From: Crenobacter intestini | Lineage (GTDB): Bacteria; Pseudomonadota; Gammaproteobacteria; Burkholderiales; Chromobacteriaceae | Reading direction: 5' to 3' | Length of the DNA stretch: 64,000 nt | Assembly (NCBI RefSeq): GCF_004919095.1 | Contig: NZ_STGJ01000014.1 | Location: 33,721 to 97,720 of the forward strand | Part shown: piece by piece, positions 17,343-25,874 of the stretch | How positions within the stretch are numbered: position 1 is the stretch's first letter | How the letters are laid out: the number at the start of each line of letters is the position of its first letter | Notes under the pieces: generated by a model | What the model saw: the letters and a program-made list of their open reading frames with translations, nothing else | Database searches by the model: none | Told to the model about the DNA's origin: nothing | Translations under genes and position numbers: made by a program

Positions 17343-20210
17343 ATGCCGTTGATCCAAGCCCCGGCGCCCGGCGCCCGCGCCATGATCCGCAATGAAGAAT
17401 GGATCGTGCAAAGTGCCGACCAGTGCAACCTGGGAGGCTGGCAACTCTCCTGCATCGGCGTTTCGGAAACCGTGCGCAACCGGCACGCGCTGTTCCTGAC
17501 CGAGCTTGAAGAGATCGAGCTGATCGACCCGGCCAAGACCGAGCTGGTTTATGACCAATCGTCCGGCTTTACCGCGGGCCGCCTGTTTATCGAGGCGCGC
17601 TTGCGCCAGACCGCGCTGCAGGACGCGTCGGTAGCGATCGGGGACCAGGCGGTGATGGACGCGCTGCCGTTCCAGCTCACGCCCGCTGCCCGGGTGCTGT
17701 CGCAATTGCGCCCGCGGCTGCTGATCGCCGACACCGTCGGCCTCGGCAAGACGCTGGAGGCGGGCATCGTGACCGCTGAGCTGATGCGCAGGGGCAAGGC
17801 GCGCCGCATCCTGGTGGTGACCACCAAGAGCATGATGCGCCAGTTCCAGCAGGAATTCTGGTGCCGCTTCACCATCCCGCTCACCCGGCTGGATTCGGCC
17901 GGCATCCAGCGCATCCGCCGCCAGATCCCGGCCAACCACAACCCGTTCAACTACTACGACCGCACCATCATCTCGGTCGACACCCTCAAGCGCGACAGCG
18001 AATACCGCCACTACCTCGAGCAGGCGTGGTGGGACCTGATCATCATCGACGAGGCCCACAACGTCTCGTACAAGGGCAATCGCACGCAGAGCAACCGGCT
18101 GGCCGAGCTGCTTTCCCAGCGTTCGGACGCGCTGATCCTGCTCACGGCGACCCCGCACAACGGCAAGAAAGAGAGCTTCGCCAGCCTGATGCGCATGCTC
18201 GACCCGACCGTGTTGCCGGCCGGCGACAAGGTCGAGTACGCCCGCGAGGACGTCGACCACCTGTTCGTGCGCCGCTTCAAGAAGGACGTGCGCGAGCAGA
18301 TGAAGCAGGACTTCCCCGAGCGGGAGGTGTACCGCCTGCCCTGCCAGGCCAGTGCCGCCGAAAACGCCGCGTTCGACGCGCTCGCCGCATTGAGGCTCAG
18401 TAACGAGGGCAAGGGCGCGCGCGACGGGGCGATGCTGTTCCGCACCGTGCTGGAAAAGGCGCTGTTCTCGTCGCCGGCGGCCTGCCTGCAAACCCTGAAA
18501 GAACGCATCCGCCGGCTGGAAGGCCGCGACGCCGGCCACGCCGACCTGCCCGCGCTGCGCGAGCTGCAGGCGCTGGTCGGCGAGATCGGCCCCAACGAGT
18601 TCAGCAAGTTCCAGCATCTGGTCGCGCAATTGAAGGGGGGCGAGCACTGGCGCTGGGACGGCAAACAGGCGGACGACCGTCTGGTGATCTTCACCGAGCG
18701 TATCGAGACCCTCAAGTTCCTGCAGCGCGAGTTGCCCGCCGCACTCGGCCTGAGGGACGACGCGGTCGCCATCCTGCACGGCCAGCTGCCGGACCTGGAG
18801 ATCCAGCAAACGGTCGAGGACTTCGGCAAGAGCCATTCGCCGCTGCGGCTGTTGATCGCCTCCGACGTCGCCTCCGAAGGCCTCAACCTGCACTACCAGG
18901 CGCACCGCCTGCTGCACTTCGACATTTCCTGGTCGCTGATGGTGTTCCAGCAGCGCAACGGCCGCGTCGACCGTTACGGCCAGCTGCGTGCGCCGCGCAT
19001 CGGCTACCTGCTGACCGAGCCGCACAACGACGCCATCCGCGGCGACCTGCGCTACCTCGAGATCCTGATCGAGAAGGACACCCAGGCCGCCCGCAACATC
19101 GGCGACCCCTCGGCCTTCATGGGCCTGTACGACGAAGAACTGGAGACGCTGGAGGTTGCCAGCGCCATGGAAGAAGGCCGGACCGCCGAGATGTTTGCCG
19201 CCATGCTGGCCTCTGACGACGTCGACCCCTTCGAGCTGCTGTGGAACAGCGAAGAGGCGTCGGACGCGCCGGCTGCCGTGCCGCCGCCTGCCACCGGCGC
19301 GCCGACCGTGCGTCCGCCTGCCCTCTACGACGACCACTACCGCTACCTGCGCGACGCGCTGCACCTGATCGGGCAGGGCGGCGCGCACGAATTTGCGGCG
19401 CTTGCCACCGACGACGCGCGCCGCACCCTGTCGCTGCAGCCCGGCCGCGACCTCGCGCGCCTGCTCGAGCGCGAACTGAGCGACGAGATGTGGCCGGCCG
19501 ACAATACCTTCGCGCTGTGCGCCGACCCGCAAGCAGTCGACAAGGCGATCCGTGACGGGCGCAACAGCAACGCCTGGCCGCAGCTGGGCTACCTGTGGCC
19601 GCTGCATCCGGTCTCGCAGTGGATGGACTTCAAGCTGATGGCGCAGTTTGGCCGCCAGCGCGCGCCGGTGTTGCGAGTGATGCAGGGGCTAGCCGACGGC
19701 GAAGCCATCGTGCTGGTGCTCGCGCAGGTGCCCAACCGACGCGGGCAGGCGGTGCTCGCGCACTGGTTCGGCGTGCAGCTCGACCGTGCGGGCCGCTGCC
19801 AGGGCGTGCTCGAACTCGCCGACGTGCTGGCGCGCTGCGGTCTTGCCGCCGGCAACGATGCGCCGCCCAACGACGGGCGCGCGCCGGACACCCGCGCCCT
19901 GCAAGCGGCGCTGCCGGCGGTCATTCGTGCCGCCGAAGAGCACCTGCGCCCGATCAAGCAGGCGTTCGACGCCGACTGCCGCGTCCGCCTCAACCACGCG
20001 CTGACGCGGCTGGCTGCGCTGCGCGACCGCCACGCCGCCCAGCTGGCGCTCGACTTTGCCGGCGGCCTCGAGCAGGTCGCCGCCGCCCGGCGCCGCCAGA
20101 AGGAAAGCGCGACCGCCGAGCTGTTCGACAACTACCAGCAATGGATCCGCGACACGCTGGCGCTGGACGACCGCGCCCAGTTCACCGTGATTGCCACCCT
20201 GATGGCGTAA
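17343..20210 (+). CDS. SNF2 helicase, DISARM DrmD-like
   Basis: The protein (955 residues) is an SF2/SNF2 double-strand DNA translocase. Walker A is LLIADTVGLGKTLEAGI (about residue 126) and Walker B LIIIDEAHNVSYKGN (about 234). Motif III is LLTATPHNGKKESF, and the C-terminal lobe carries IASDVASEGLNLHYQAHRLL and VFQQRNGRVDRYGQ (about 505-547). It is followed by about 350 residues of helical, DrmD-like C-terminal region. In class I DISARM, drmD is directly followed by the methylase drmMI, exactly as here (13-bp gap). The gene heads an operon of five. ATG at 17343 follows TTAAGGATGTCCC. Naming is by context and domain layout; sequence identity to DrmD was not tested. Confidence 0.88.
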   Translation: MPLIQAPAPGARAMIRNEEWIVQSADQCNLGGWQLSCIGVSETVRNRHALFLTELEEIELIDPAKTELVYDQSSGFTAGRLFIEARLRQTALQDASVAIGDQAVMDALPFQLTPAARVLSQLRPRLLIADTVGLGKTLEAGIVTAELMRRGKARRILVVTTKSMMRQFQQEFWCRFTIPLTRLDSAGIQRIRRQIPANHNPFNYYDRTIISVDTLKRDSEYRHYLEQAWWDLIIIDEAHNVSYKGNRTQSNRLAELLSQRSDALILLTATPHNGKKESFASLMRMLDPTVLPAGDKVEYAREDVDHLFVRRFKKDVREQMKQDFPEREVYRLPCQASAAENAAFDALAALRLSNEGKGARDGAMLFRTVLEKALFSSPAACLQTLKERIRRLEGRDAGHADLPALRELQALVGEIGPNEFSKFQHLVAQLKGGEHWRWDGKQADDRLVIFTERIETLKFLQRELPAALGLRDDAVAILHGQLPDLEIQQTVEDFGKSHSPLRLLIASDVASEGLNLHYQAHRLLHFDISWSLMVFQQRNGRVDRYGQLRAPRIGYLLTEPHNDAIRGDLRYLEILIEKDTQAARNIGDPSAFMGLYDEELETLEVASAMEEGRTAEMFAAMLASDDVDPFELLWNSEEASDAPAAVPPPATGAPTVRPPALYDDHYRYLRDALHLIGQGGAHEFAALATDDARRTLSLQPGRDLARLLERELSDEMWPADNTFALCADPQAVDKAIRDGRNSNAWPQLGYLWPLHPVSQWMDFKLMAQFGRQRAPVLRVMQGLADGEAIVLVLAQVPNRRGQAVLAHWFGVQLDRAGRCQGVLELADVLARCGLAAGNDAPPNDGRAPDTRALQAALPAVIRAAEEHLRPIKQAFDADCRVRLNHALTRLAALRDRHAAQLALDFAGGLEQVAAARRRQKESATAELFDNYQQWIRDTLALDDRAQFTVIATLMA

Positions 20211-20223
20211 GGAAGGATACCCC

Positions 20224-23200
20224 ATGAGCTTCGCCGTTTCCGGCCTTGGCAACGCCAACGAGTTTTACAGCCAGCACTACCTCGACGAGATCCTCGAGAA
20301 GGACCTCAAAGACCTGTTCGACCGCTGGAAGGCGGCCGGCGCCGCCAGCCCGCTCGCCCGCCTGCGCAGCGCCGCCGGCACCAACGGTTATTTCCGCGCC
20401 CGCGAGCGCTTCCTGGCCGAGCGCCGCCCGGACGAGCGCGCCGCGCGTCTGAACGACCTGGCCGAGCCGCTGCTGGACGCGCTGGGCTACCGGCTCGCGC
20501 CCGAAGCGCTGCCGCTGGCCGACGGCAGCCTGCCGGTGCTCGGCGCCTGGCGCGACAGCCGCGGGCAGCCGCTGCTGGTGGTCGTCGCCGCGTTGGCCCG
20601 GCCCGGCGACGAAGACACCCCGCCGCTGCAGTTGCAGCCCGAGGCGGGTGGTGCCGACTGGGAAGAAACCATCAGCCGCCGCCTGTTTGCCGACGACCAC
20701 CCGCCGCGCTGGGTGCTGCTGGTGCACCACGAACAATGGCTGCTGATCGAGCGCAGCAAATGGGGGCGCAAGGCGCTGCTCAGCTTCGACCTGCAAGAGC
20801 TGTTCGGCCCGCGTGACGAGGCGCGGCTGCGCGCCTTCGCCGCGCTCGCCGGCAGCCAGTCGGTGCTGCCGGGGGAAGACGGCGCCAGCCTGCTCGACAC
20901 CCTCGACGACCATTCGCACAAGCACGCCTTCGAAGTGTCGACCGACCTCAAGTACGCGCTGCGCGAGTGCATCGAGCTGATCGCCAACGAGGCCATCCAT
21001 TACAAGCGCACCGTCGCCAAGGAAAAAATTTACGAGCGCAACGACGTCGACCTCGCCCGCCAGCTCGGCCGCGAGAGCCTGCGCTACATGTACCGCCTGC
21101 TGTTCATGTTTTACATCGAGGCGCGCCCCGAGCTGGGGTATGCGCCGGTCGACGCCGAAGCCTACCTCAAGGGCTACAGCGTCGAGCACCTGCGCGAGCT
21201 GGAGCAAACCCCGCTCACCACCCCGGACGCGCAGGACGGCTACTACTTCCACCACAGCCTCGAGCGGCTGTTCGACCTGATCTGGCAGGGCTTCCCGCGC
21301 CGCGGCGGCGCCGGCCAGTCCGACCTGCTCGCCCCGCACGACGCGCTGCTCGACACCGGCTTTACCATCGCCCCGCTGCAGGGCCATCTGTTCGACCCGG
21401 CGCGCACCCCGCTGTTGGGCAGCGTGCGCCTGCGCAACCGGGTGCTGCAGCAGGTGATCGAGCTGATGTCGCTGTCGCGCGGCGGCGGCAAGCGCCGCCG
21501 GGGCCGCATCAGCTACGCCACCCTCGGCATCAACCAGCTGGGCGCGGTGTACGAATCGCTGCTGTCGTTCCGCGGCTTCTTCGCCGAAGAGAACCTGTAC
21601 GAAGTGCAGCCCGACCCCAAGGGCAGCAAGGCCGCGCCCGCGGCTGACGGCGAAGACGACAACGAGGACGACGAGGCCGCCGCGCCGGACGCCGGCAAGG
21701 CCGCCGAGCTCGACCCGCTGGCCGCCGCCTACTTCGTGCCGGAGAGCCGCATCGGCGACTACAGCAATGGCGAGCGGCTGTTCGGCGGCGAGCCGCGGCT
21801 GCACCGCAAGGGCAGCTTCATCTACCGGCTGGCCGGGCGCGAGCGCGAGAAGTCGGCGTCCTACTACACGCCCGAGGTGCTGACCCGCTGCCTGGTCGAA
21901 CACGCGCTGGCCGAAATCCTGCCCGGCAAGTCGGCCGACGAGATTCTGGCGCTCACCGTGTGCGAGCCGGCCATGGGCAGCGCGGCCTTCCTCAACGAAG
22001 CGGTCAACCAGTTGGCCGAAGCCTACCTGCAGGCCAAGCAAAAGGAGCTGGGGCGAACCATCCCGCACGAGGCGTACGCTGAAGAGAAGCAGCGGGTGCG
22101 CATGTATCTGGCCGACAACAGCGTGTACGGCGTCGACCTCAACCCGGTCGCCGGCGAGCTGGCCGAAGTGTCGCTGTGGCTGAACGCCATCTTCAAGGGC
22201 AGCCACGTGCCGTGGTTCGGCCTGCAGCTCTTTACCGGCAACTCGCTGGTCGGCGCGCGGCGCGAGGTGTTCTCCACCGCCCAGCTCACCCCCGGCAAGG
22301 GCGAAGCCGGCCTGCCCGAGCGCGACTGGCGCGCCGCCGCGCCGCGCGCGCTAACGCTCACCCAGCCGCCGGCCGCTACCGACGTGTTCCACTTTCTGCT
22401 GCCGGCCGACGGCATGGCCATGGTCAGCGACAAGGTGGTCAAGGCGCTGGAACCGGCCGCGGTTGAAGCGTTCAAGCAGTGGCGCAAGGCCTTCACCGCA
22501 CCGCTGTCCAAAGACGAAATCCGTCGCGTGCAGGCGCTTACCGCCGCCGCCGACGCCTTGTGGCAGCAGCACGCCGAGGAACTCGCCCGCGTGCGCCGCG
22601 CCACCAGCGACGAGCTCTACGTCTGGCCCGACCCGGCGCCCAACCGTGCGCCGACCAGTACCGCCGAAAAAGACGCCATCTACCAGCGCGAGATGCTCAG
22701 CGACGCGCAAAAGAACGCCAGCCCCTACCGCCGCCTGAAGCTGGTGATGGACGCCTGGTGCGCGCTGTGGTTCTGGCCGCTGGACAAGGCCGAAGATCTG
22801 CCCACCCGCGAGGAGTGGTGGTTCGTGCTGGAGACTGTGCTGATCGGTAGCGCCAGCCTCGCCGCCGCCCCGGCCGACGACTTGTTTGCCGACACCCTGG
22901 CCCAGCCTGCGCTTAACTTCACCCCCGAGCGCGACCGCTTCGGCCATGTCGACTTGGCCGCGCTGGAAGCCGCGCTGCCACAGCTTCAAGTGGCGCAGCA
23001 GGTGGCCACCGCGCAGCGCTTCTTTCACTGGGTGCTGGAGTTCGCTGACCTCTTCAAGGCGCGCGGCGGCTTTGACGTGGTGCTCGGCAACCCGCCGTGG
23101 ATCAAGCTCGAGTGGAACGAGCAGGCGCTGCTGTCCGACTTCGACCCGCGCTTCGCCATCCGCAAGCTGTCCGCTGCCGAGACCGCCAGGCAGCGCGAAG

Positions 23201-25128
23201 CGGTATTCGCAGAATTTCCGCAAGCGCGCGCCGAGTACCTCACCGAATGCGTCGCCACCGAGGGCATGGGGGCGTTCCTCAACGCCACCCAGAACTACCC
23301 GCTGCTCAAGGGCCAGCAGAGCAACCTGTACAAGTGCTTCCTGCCGCAGGTGTGGCAGATCGGCGCCGGCGTGCAGGCGCTGCTGCACCCGGAAGGCGTG
23401 TACGACGACCCGAAAGGCGGCGCGCTACGCGCGGCGCTCTATCCGCGCTTGCGGGCGCATTACCAGTTTGAAAATCAACTCACACTATTCGCTGAGGTGC
23501 ATCACAACACCAAATTCAGCATCAATATTTATGAGTCAGCTTTGGCTGAGCCTCAATTTCGGCATCTGGCTAACCTGTTCCACCCCGCCACCGTGCGGGC
23601 TTGTCTGTCGCACGCGGGAGGTGGCCGTGTGCCCGGTATCAAGCGCGACGAGGGCGGCTGGGATGTCACTGGCCACGCCAGTCGTATTGTCGAGGTGGAC
23701 GAGGCGTTGCTCGCCACCTTTGCCAAGCTGTACGACGTGCCGGGAACACCGCCACATGAGGCGCGCTTGCCGGCGGTACACAGCCGCGAACTGGTGTCGG
23801 TGCTGGCCAAGTTTGCGCGCGTGCCGCGCCGGCTGGGCGACCTGCAGGGCGACTACTACACCACGGTCTGCTTCGACGAGACCTACGCCCAGCGCGACGG
23901 CACCATTCGCCGCCGTGGCCAAGGCGAGCAGGGCTTTGTCGATACCCCGGCCGACTTTGTGCTGTCCGGCCCGCACTTTTTCGTTGGCAACCCGCTCAAC
24001 AAGACCCCGCGCGCGGTATGTACGCTAAACAGCCATTACGATGTGCTCGACCTGACCACACTGCCCGACGACTACCTGCCGCGCAGCAACTACCTGCCGG
24101 CGTGCAGCGCCGTCGAATACGCGCGCCGCGTGCCGCGGGTGAGTTGGGTGGAAGAGGGAGAAAGCGAGGCGAAGGCGGTAACTGGGTATTACCGGCACAC
24201 CAATCGAGAGATGTTGAGCCAGTCGGGGGAAAGAACGCTCATCAGTATTCTGCTTCCACCTGGAGTTGGACATGTCCATACCTGCATCAGTACTGCGTTC
24301 AAATCGTCTGTCAGGTTGTTGGATTTTCACGCGTTAACCCTGAGCATTCCGCTAGATTTTTTCATGAAATCAACCGGGGCGGGACACGCTAATCATGCGT
24401 ACTTGAGCCGTTTGCCGATACAGCTGCCCAATCTTGCGATTAGGCAGGCATTGCATCTGAGAGCACTGGCGCTGTCAGGACTCACTACCCACTACGCCGA
24501 CCTGTGGCGTGACTGCTGGCAGCACGATTTCCGTGAGGACGGCTGGGCCAGCGCCGACCCGCGACTCGATCCCGGCTTTTTCAGCAAGCTCACCCCCGAC
24601 TGGCAGCGCGGCTGCGCGCTACGCAGCGACTACGCGCGCCGCCAGGCGCTGGTCGAGATCGACGTGCTCGCCGCGCAGGCGCTGGGGCTGACCCTGGACG
24701 AGCTGCTCACCATCTACCGCGTGCAGTTCCCGGTGATGCGCCAGTACGAGCGCGATACCTGGTACGACGCCCACGGCCGCATAGTGTTTACCCCGAGCAA
24801 GGGCCTGGTCGGCGTCGGCCTGCCGCGCAAGGCCGGCAAGAAAGACGCCGCCTGCACGCTGTACTACCCCGACGCCCGCCGCGACAGCCGCCGCCTCGGC
24901 TGGGAGGACATCCAGCCCAAAGACGGCGTGCCGCAACTGCCCGACGGCAGCGTGATCGAGGCCACCGTGCTGGACGACACCCAAGCCGGTGGCCCCGTCG
25001 AACGCAAGGTCCGCTACGTCGCGCCGTTTACGCTGGCCGACCGCGAAGCCGACTATCGCACCGCCTGGGCGCACTTTGCTGCGCGCGGGCTTACCGATAC
25101 CAACCCACCTGCAAAGGAAAAAGCATGA
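20224..25128 (+). CDS. Large adenine DNA methyltransferase, DrmMI-like
   Basis: The protein has 1634 residues. The methyltransferase core is split by a long insert. SAM-binding motif I is TVCEPAMGSAAFLNEAV (about residue 577), preceded by SASYYTPEVLTRCLVEHAL. A further block NSVYGVDLNPVAGELAEVSL follows, and catalytic motif IV is VVLGNPPWIK (about 953). NPPW marks an N6-adenine enzyme of the Eco57I/PglX/DrmMI type. The first 450 residues are not a nuclease that I can recognise, although LLHFD-type strands and a DDxxPPLQLQ segment occur. An acidic linker rich in D and E lies at about 475-495. The stop overlaps the next start by ATGA (25125-25128). The likely role is to mark host DNA as self. 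Confidence 0.92.
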   Translation: MSFAVSGLGNANEFYSQHYLDEILEKDLKDLFDRWKAAGAASPLARLRSAAGTNGYFRARERFLAERRPDERAARLNDLAEPLLDALGYRLAPEALPLADGSLPVLGAWRDSRGQPLLVVVAALARPGDEDTPPLQLQPEAGGADWEETISRRLFADDHPPRWVLLVHHEQWLLIERSKWGRKALLSFDLQELFGPRDEARLRAFAALAGSQSVLPGEDGASLLDTLDDHSHKHAFEVSTDLKYALRECIELIANEAIHYKRTVAKEKIYERNDVDLARQLGRESLRYMYRLLFMFYIEARPELGYAPVDAEAYLKGYSVEHLRELEQTPLTTPDAQDGYYFHHSLERLFDLIWQGFPRRGGAGQSDLLAPHDALLDTGFTIAPLQGHLFDPARTPLLGSVRLRNRVLQQVIELMSLSRGGGKRRRGRISYATLGINQLGAVYESLLSFRGFFAEENLYEVQPDPKGSKAAPAADGEDDNEDDEAAAPDAGKAAELDPLAAAYFVPESRIGDYSNGERLFGGEPRLHRKGSFIYRLAGREREKSASYYTPEVLTRCLVEHALAEILPGKSADEILALTVCEPAMGSAAFLNEAVNQLAEAYLQAKQKELGRTIPHEAYAEEKQRVRMYLADNSVYGVDLNPVAGELAEVSLWLNAIFKGSHVPWFGLQLFTGNSLVGARREVFSTAQLTPGKGEAGLPERDWRAAAPRALTLTQPPAATDVFHFLLPADGMAMVSDKVVKALEPAAVEAFKQWRKAFTAPLSKDEIRRVQALTAAADALWQQHAEELARVRRATSDELYVWPDPAPNRAPTSTAEKDAIYQREMLSDAQKNASPYRRLKLVMDAWCALWFWPLDKAEDLPTREEWWFVLETVLIGSASLAAAPADDLFADTLAQPALNFTPERDRFGHVDLAALEAALPQLQVAQQVATAQRFFHWVLEFADLFKARGGFDVVLGNPPWIKLEWNEQALLSDFDPRFAIRKLSAAETARQREAVFAEFPQARAEYLTECVATEGMGAFLNATQNYPLLKGQQSNLYKCFLPQVWQIGAGVQALLHPEGVYDDPKGGALRAALYPRLRAHYQFENQLTLFAEVHHNTKFSINIYESALAEPQFRHLANLFHPATVRACLSHAGGGRVPGIKRDEGGWDVTGHASRIVEVDEALLATFAKLYDVPGTPPHEARLPAVHSRELVSVLAKFARVPRRLGDLQGDYYTTVCFDETYAQRDGTIRRRGQGEQGFVDTPADFVLSGPHFFVGNPLNKTPRAVCTLNSHYDVLDLTTLPDDYLPRSNYLPACSAVEYARRVPRVSWVEEGESEAKAVTGYYRHTNREMLSQSGERTLISILLPPGVGHVHTCISTAFKSSVRLLDFHALTLSIPLDFFMKSTGAGHANHAYLSRLPIQLPNLAIRQALHLRALALSGLTTHYADLWRDCWQHDFREDGWASADPRLDPGFFSKLTPDWQRGCALRSDYARRQALVEIDVLAAQALGLTLDELLTIYRVQFPVMRQYERDTWYDAHGRIVFTPSKGLVGVGLPRKAGKKDAACTLYYPDARRDSRRLGWEDIQPKDGVPQLPDGSVIEATVLDDTQAGGPVERKVRYVAPFTLADREADYRTAWAHFAARGLTDTNPPAKEKA

Positions 25129-25793
25129 ATACGATGATGGTCAGCCCGCTGCTGCGCATTTCGGAATCTGGACCGGTCTCGGTCAAGAACGATGACCGGG
25201 TCCACTTGCGCCAGGGCGAGCTGGACGGTGCCTGCGGGCCGTATTGCATGGTTTCGGCGTTGATCGCGCTGGACAAGATGCGCCGTGAGCGGGCCCAGAA
25301 CATGGATCAGTGGGATGGCCGTACCCGCGAAGGCCGCTTCCGGGACGCGCTGATGGCCTTCGGCACCCTGAACAGCGAGGGAACCAGTTGTTGGGACTTG
25401 GTATGGCTGACCGATTATTTCAAGAACGTCGGCTTGCAGGCCGCGTACGTGGAAGGCAGCAAGAAGACGGTGGTCAACGCGGTGTCCGCGGCGGTTGCCA
25501 ACAAGCAGATGCCCATCCTCGCCGTGGACTGGCAAGGCGGCGGCGCGCACTGGCTGCTGGTGGTGGGCTGTCAGGGCGTGCGGGACGCAAACGGTACTGA
25601 GCAGCTGACCCACCTGCTGTGCCTCGACCCCGGCTACGAGACCACCAGCATCAGCCTGTGGAATGTGGTGATCGAGGTGTTCAAGCCTAACGGTGACTCG
25701 GCCAACCAGGGGTATATGTCGTCGAACCACTGGGACGCCAGCGGCAGGGCGATCAAGTGCCAGATCCGTGACGCCGTGATCCTGTCTGCCTGA
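25125..25793 (+). CDS. C39-like papain-fold cysteine peptidase
   Basis: The 222-residue protein shows the layout of a C39/BtrH-type cysteine peptidase. QGELDGACGPYCMVSALIAL (about residues 29-48) holds the likely catalytic Cys in the Q-x(n)-C-G-P-x-C context. GAHWLLVVGC (about 142) supplies the His, and LLCLDPGYE (about 165) the Asp. No signal peptide or membrane segment is seen, so it should act in the cytoplasm. The start overlaps the methyltransferase stop (ATGA), showing translational coupling. A peptidase is not part of standard DISARM or Druantia as far as I know. Its substrate could be a neighbouring protein or a phage protein; nothing in the sequence decides this. Confidence 0.72.
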   Translation: MNTMMVSPLLRISESGPVSVKNDDRVHLRQGELDGACGPYCMVSALIALDKMRRERAQNMDQWDGRTREGRFRDALMAFGTLNSEGTSCWDLVWLTDYFKNVGLQAAYVEGSKKTVVNAVSAAVANKQMPILAVDWQGGGAHWLLVVGCQGVRDANGTEQLTHLLCLDPGYETTSISLWNVVIEVFKPNGDSANQGYMSSNHWDASGRAIKCQIRDAVILSA

Positions 25794-25800
25794 CGCCCGC

Positions 25801-25821
25801 CCGGTGCGCGTCGCGCACCGG
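25801..25821. repeat. Perfect 10-bp hairpin between operon genes
   Basis: The arm ccggtgcgcg is followed by one base and its exact complement. There is no T run. It lies in the only sizeable gap (about 80 bp) inside the operon, after the peptidase stop. It could act as an mRNA-stabilising or attenuating stem. Confidence 0.6.
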
Positions 25822-25874
25822 CCTTCCACCGTTCCACCCGGGTAGCCAGCGCCGCCCGGCACAAGGACTGACCG

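Noticed and set aside
17175..19607. 810-codon open frame on the minus strand
   Set aside because: Antisense of the DrmD-like gene; low-complexity translation, no ribosome site.
20182..22206. 674-codon open frame on the minus strand
   Set aside because: Antisense shadow of the methyltransferase gene.
20224..25128. BREX PglX or stand-alone type IIL restriction enzyme
   Set aside because: Size and NPPW would fit, but no brxL/pglZ/brxC neighbours exist and a DrmD-like helicase precedes it.
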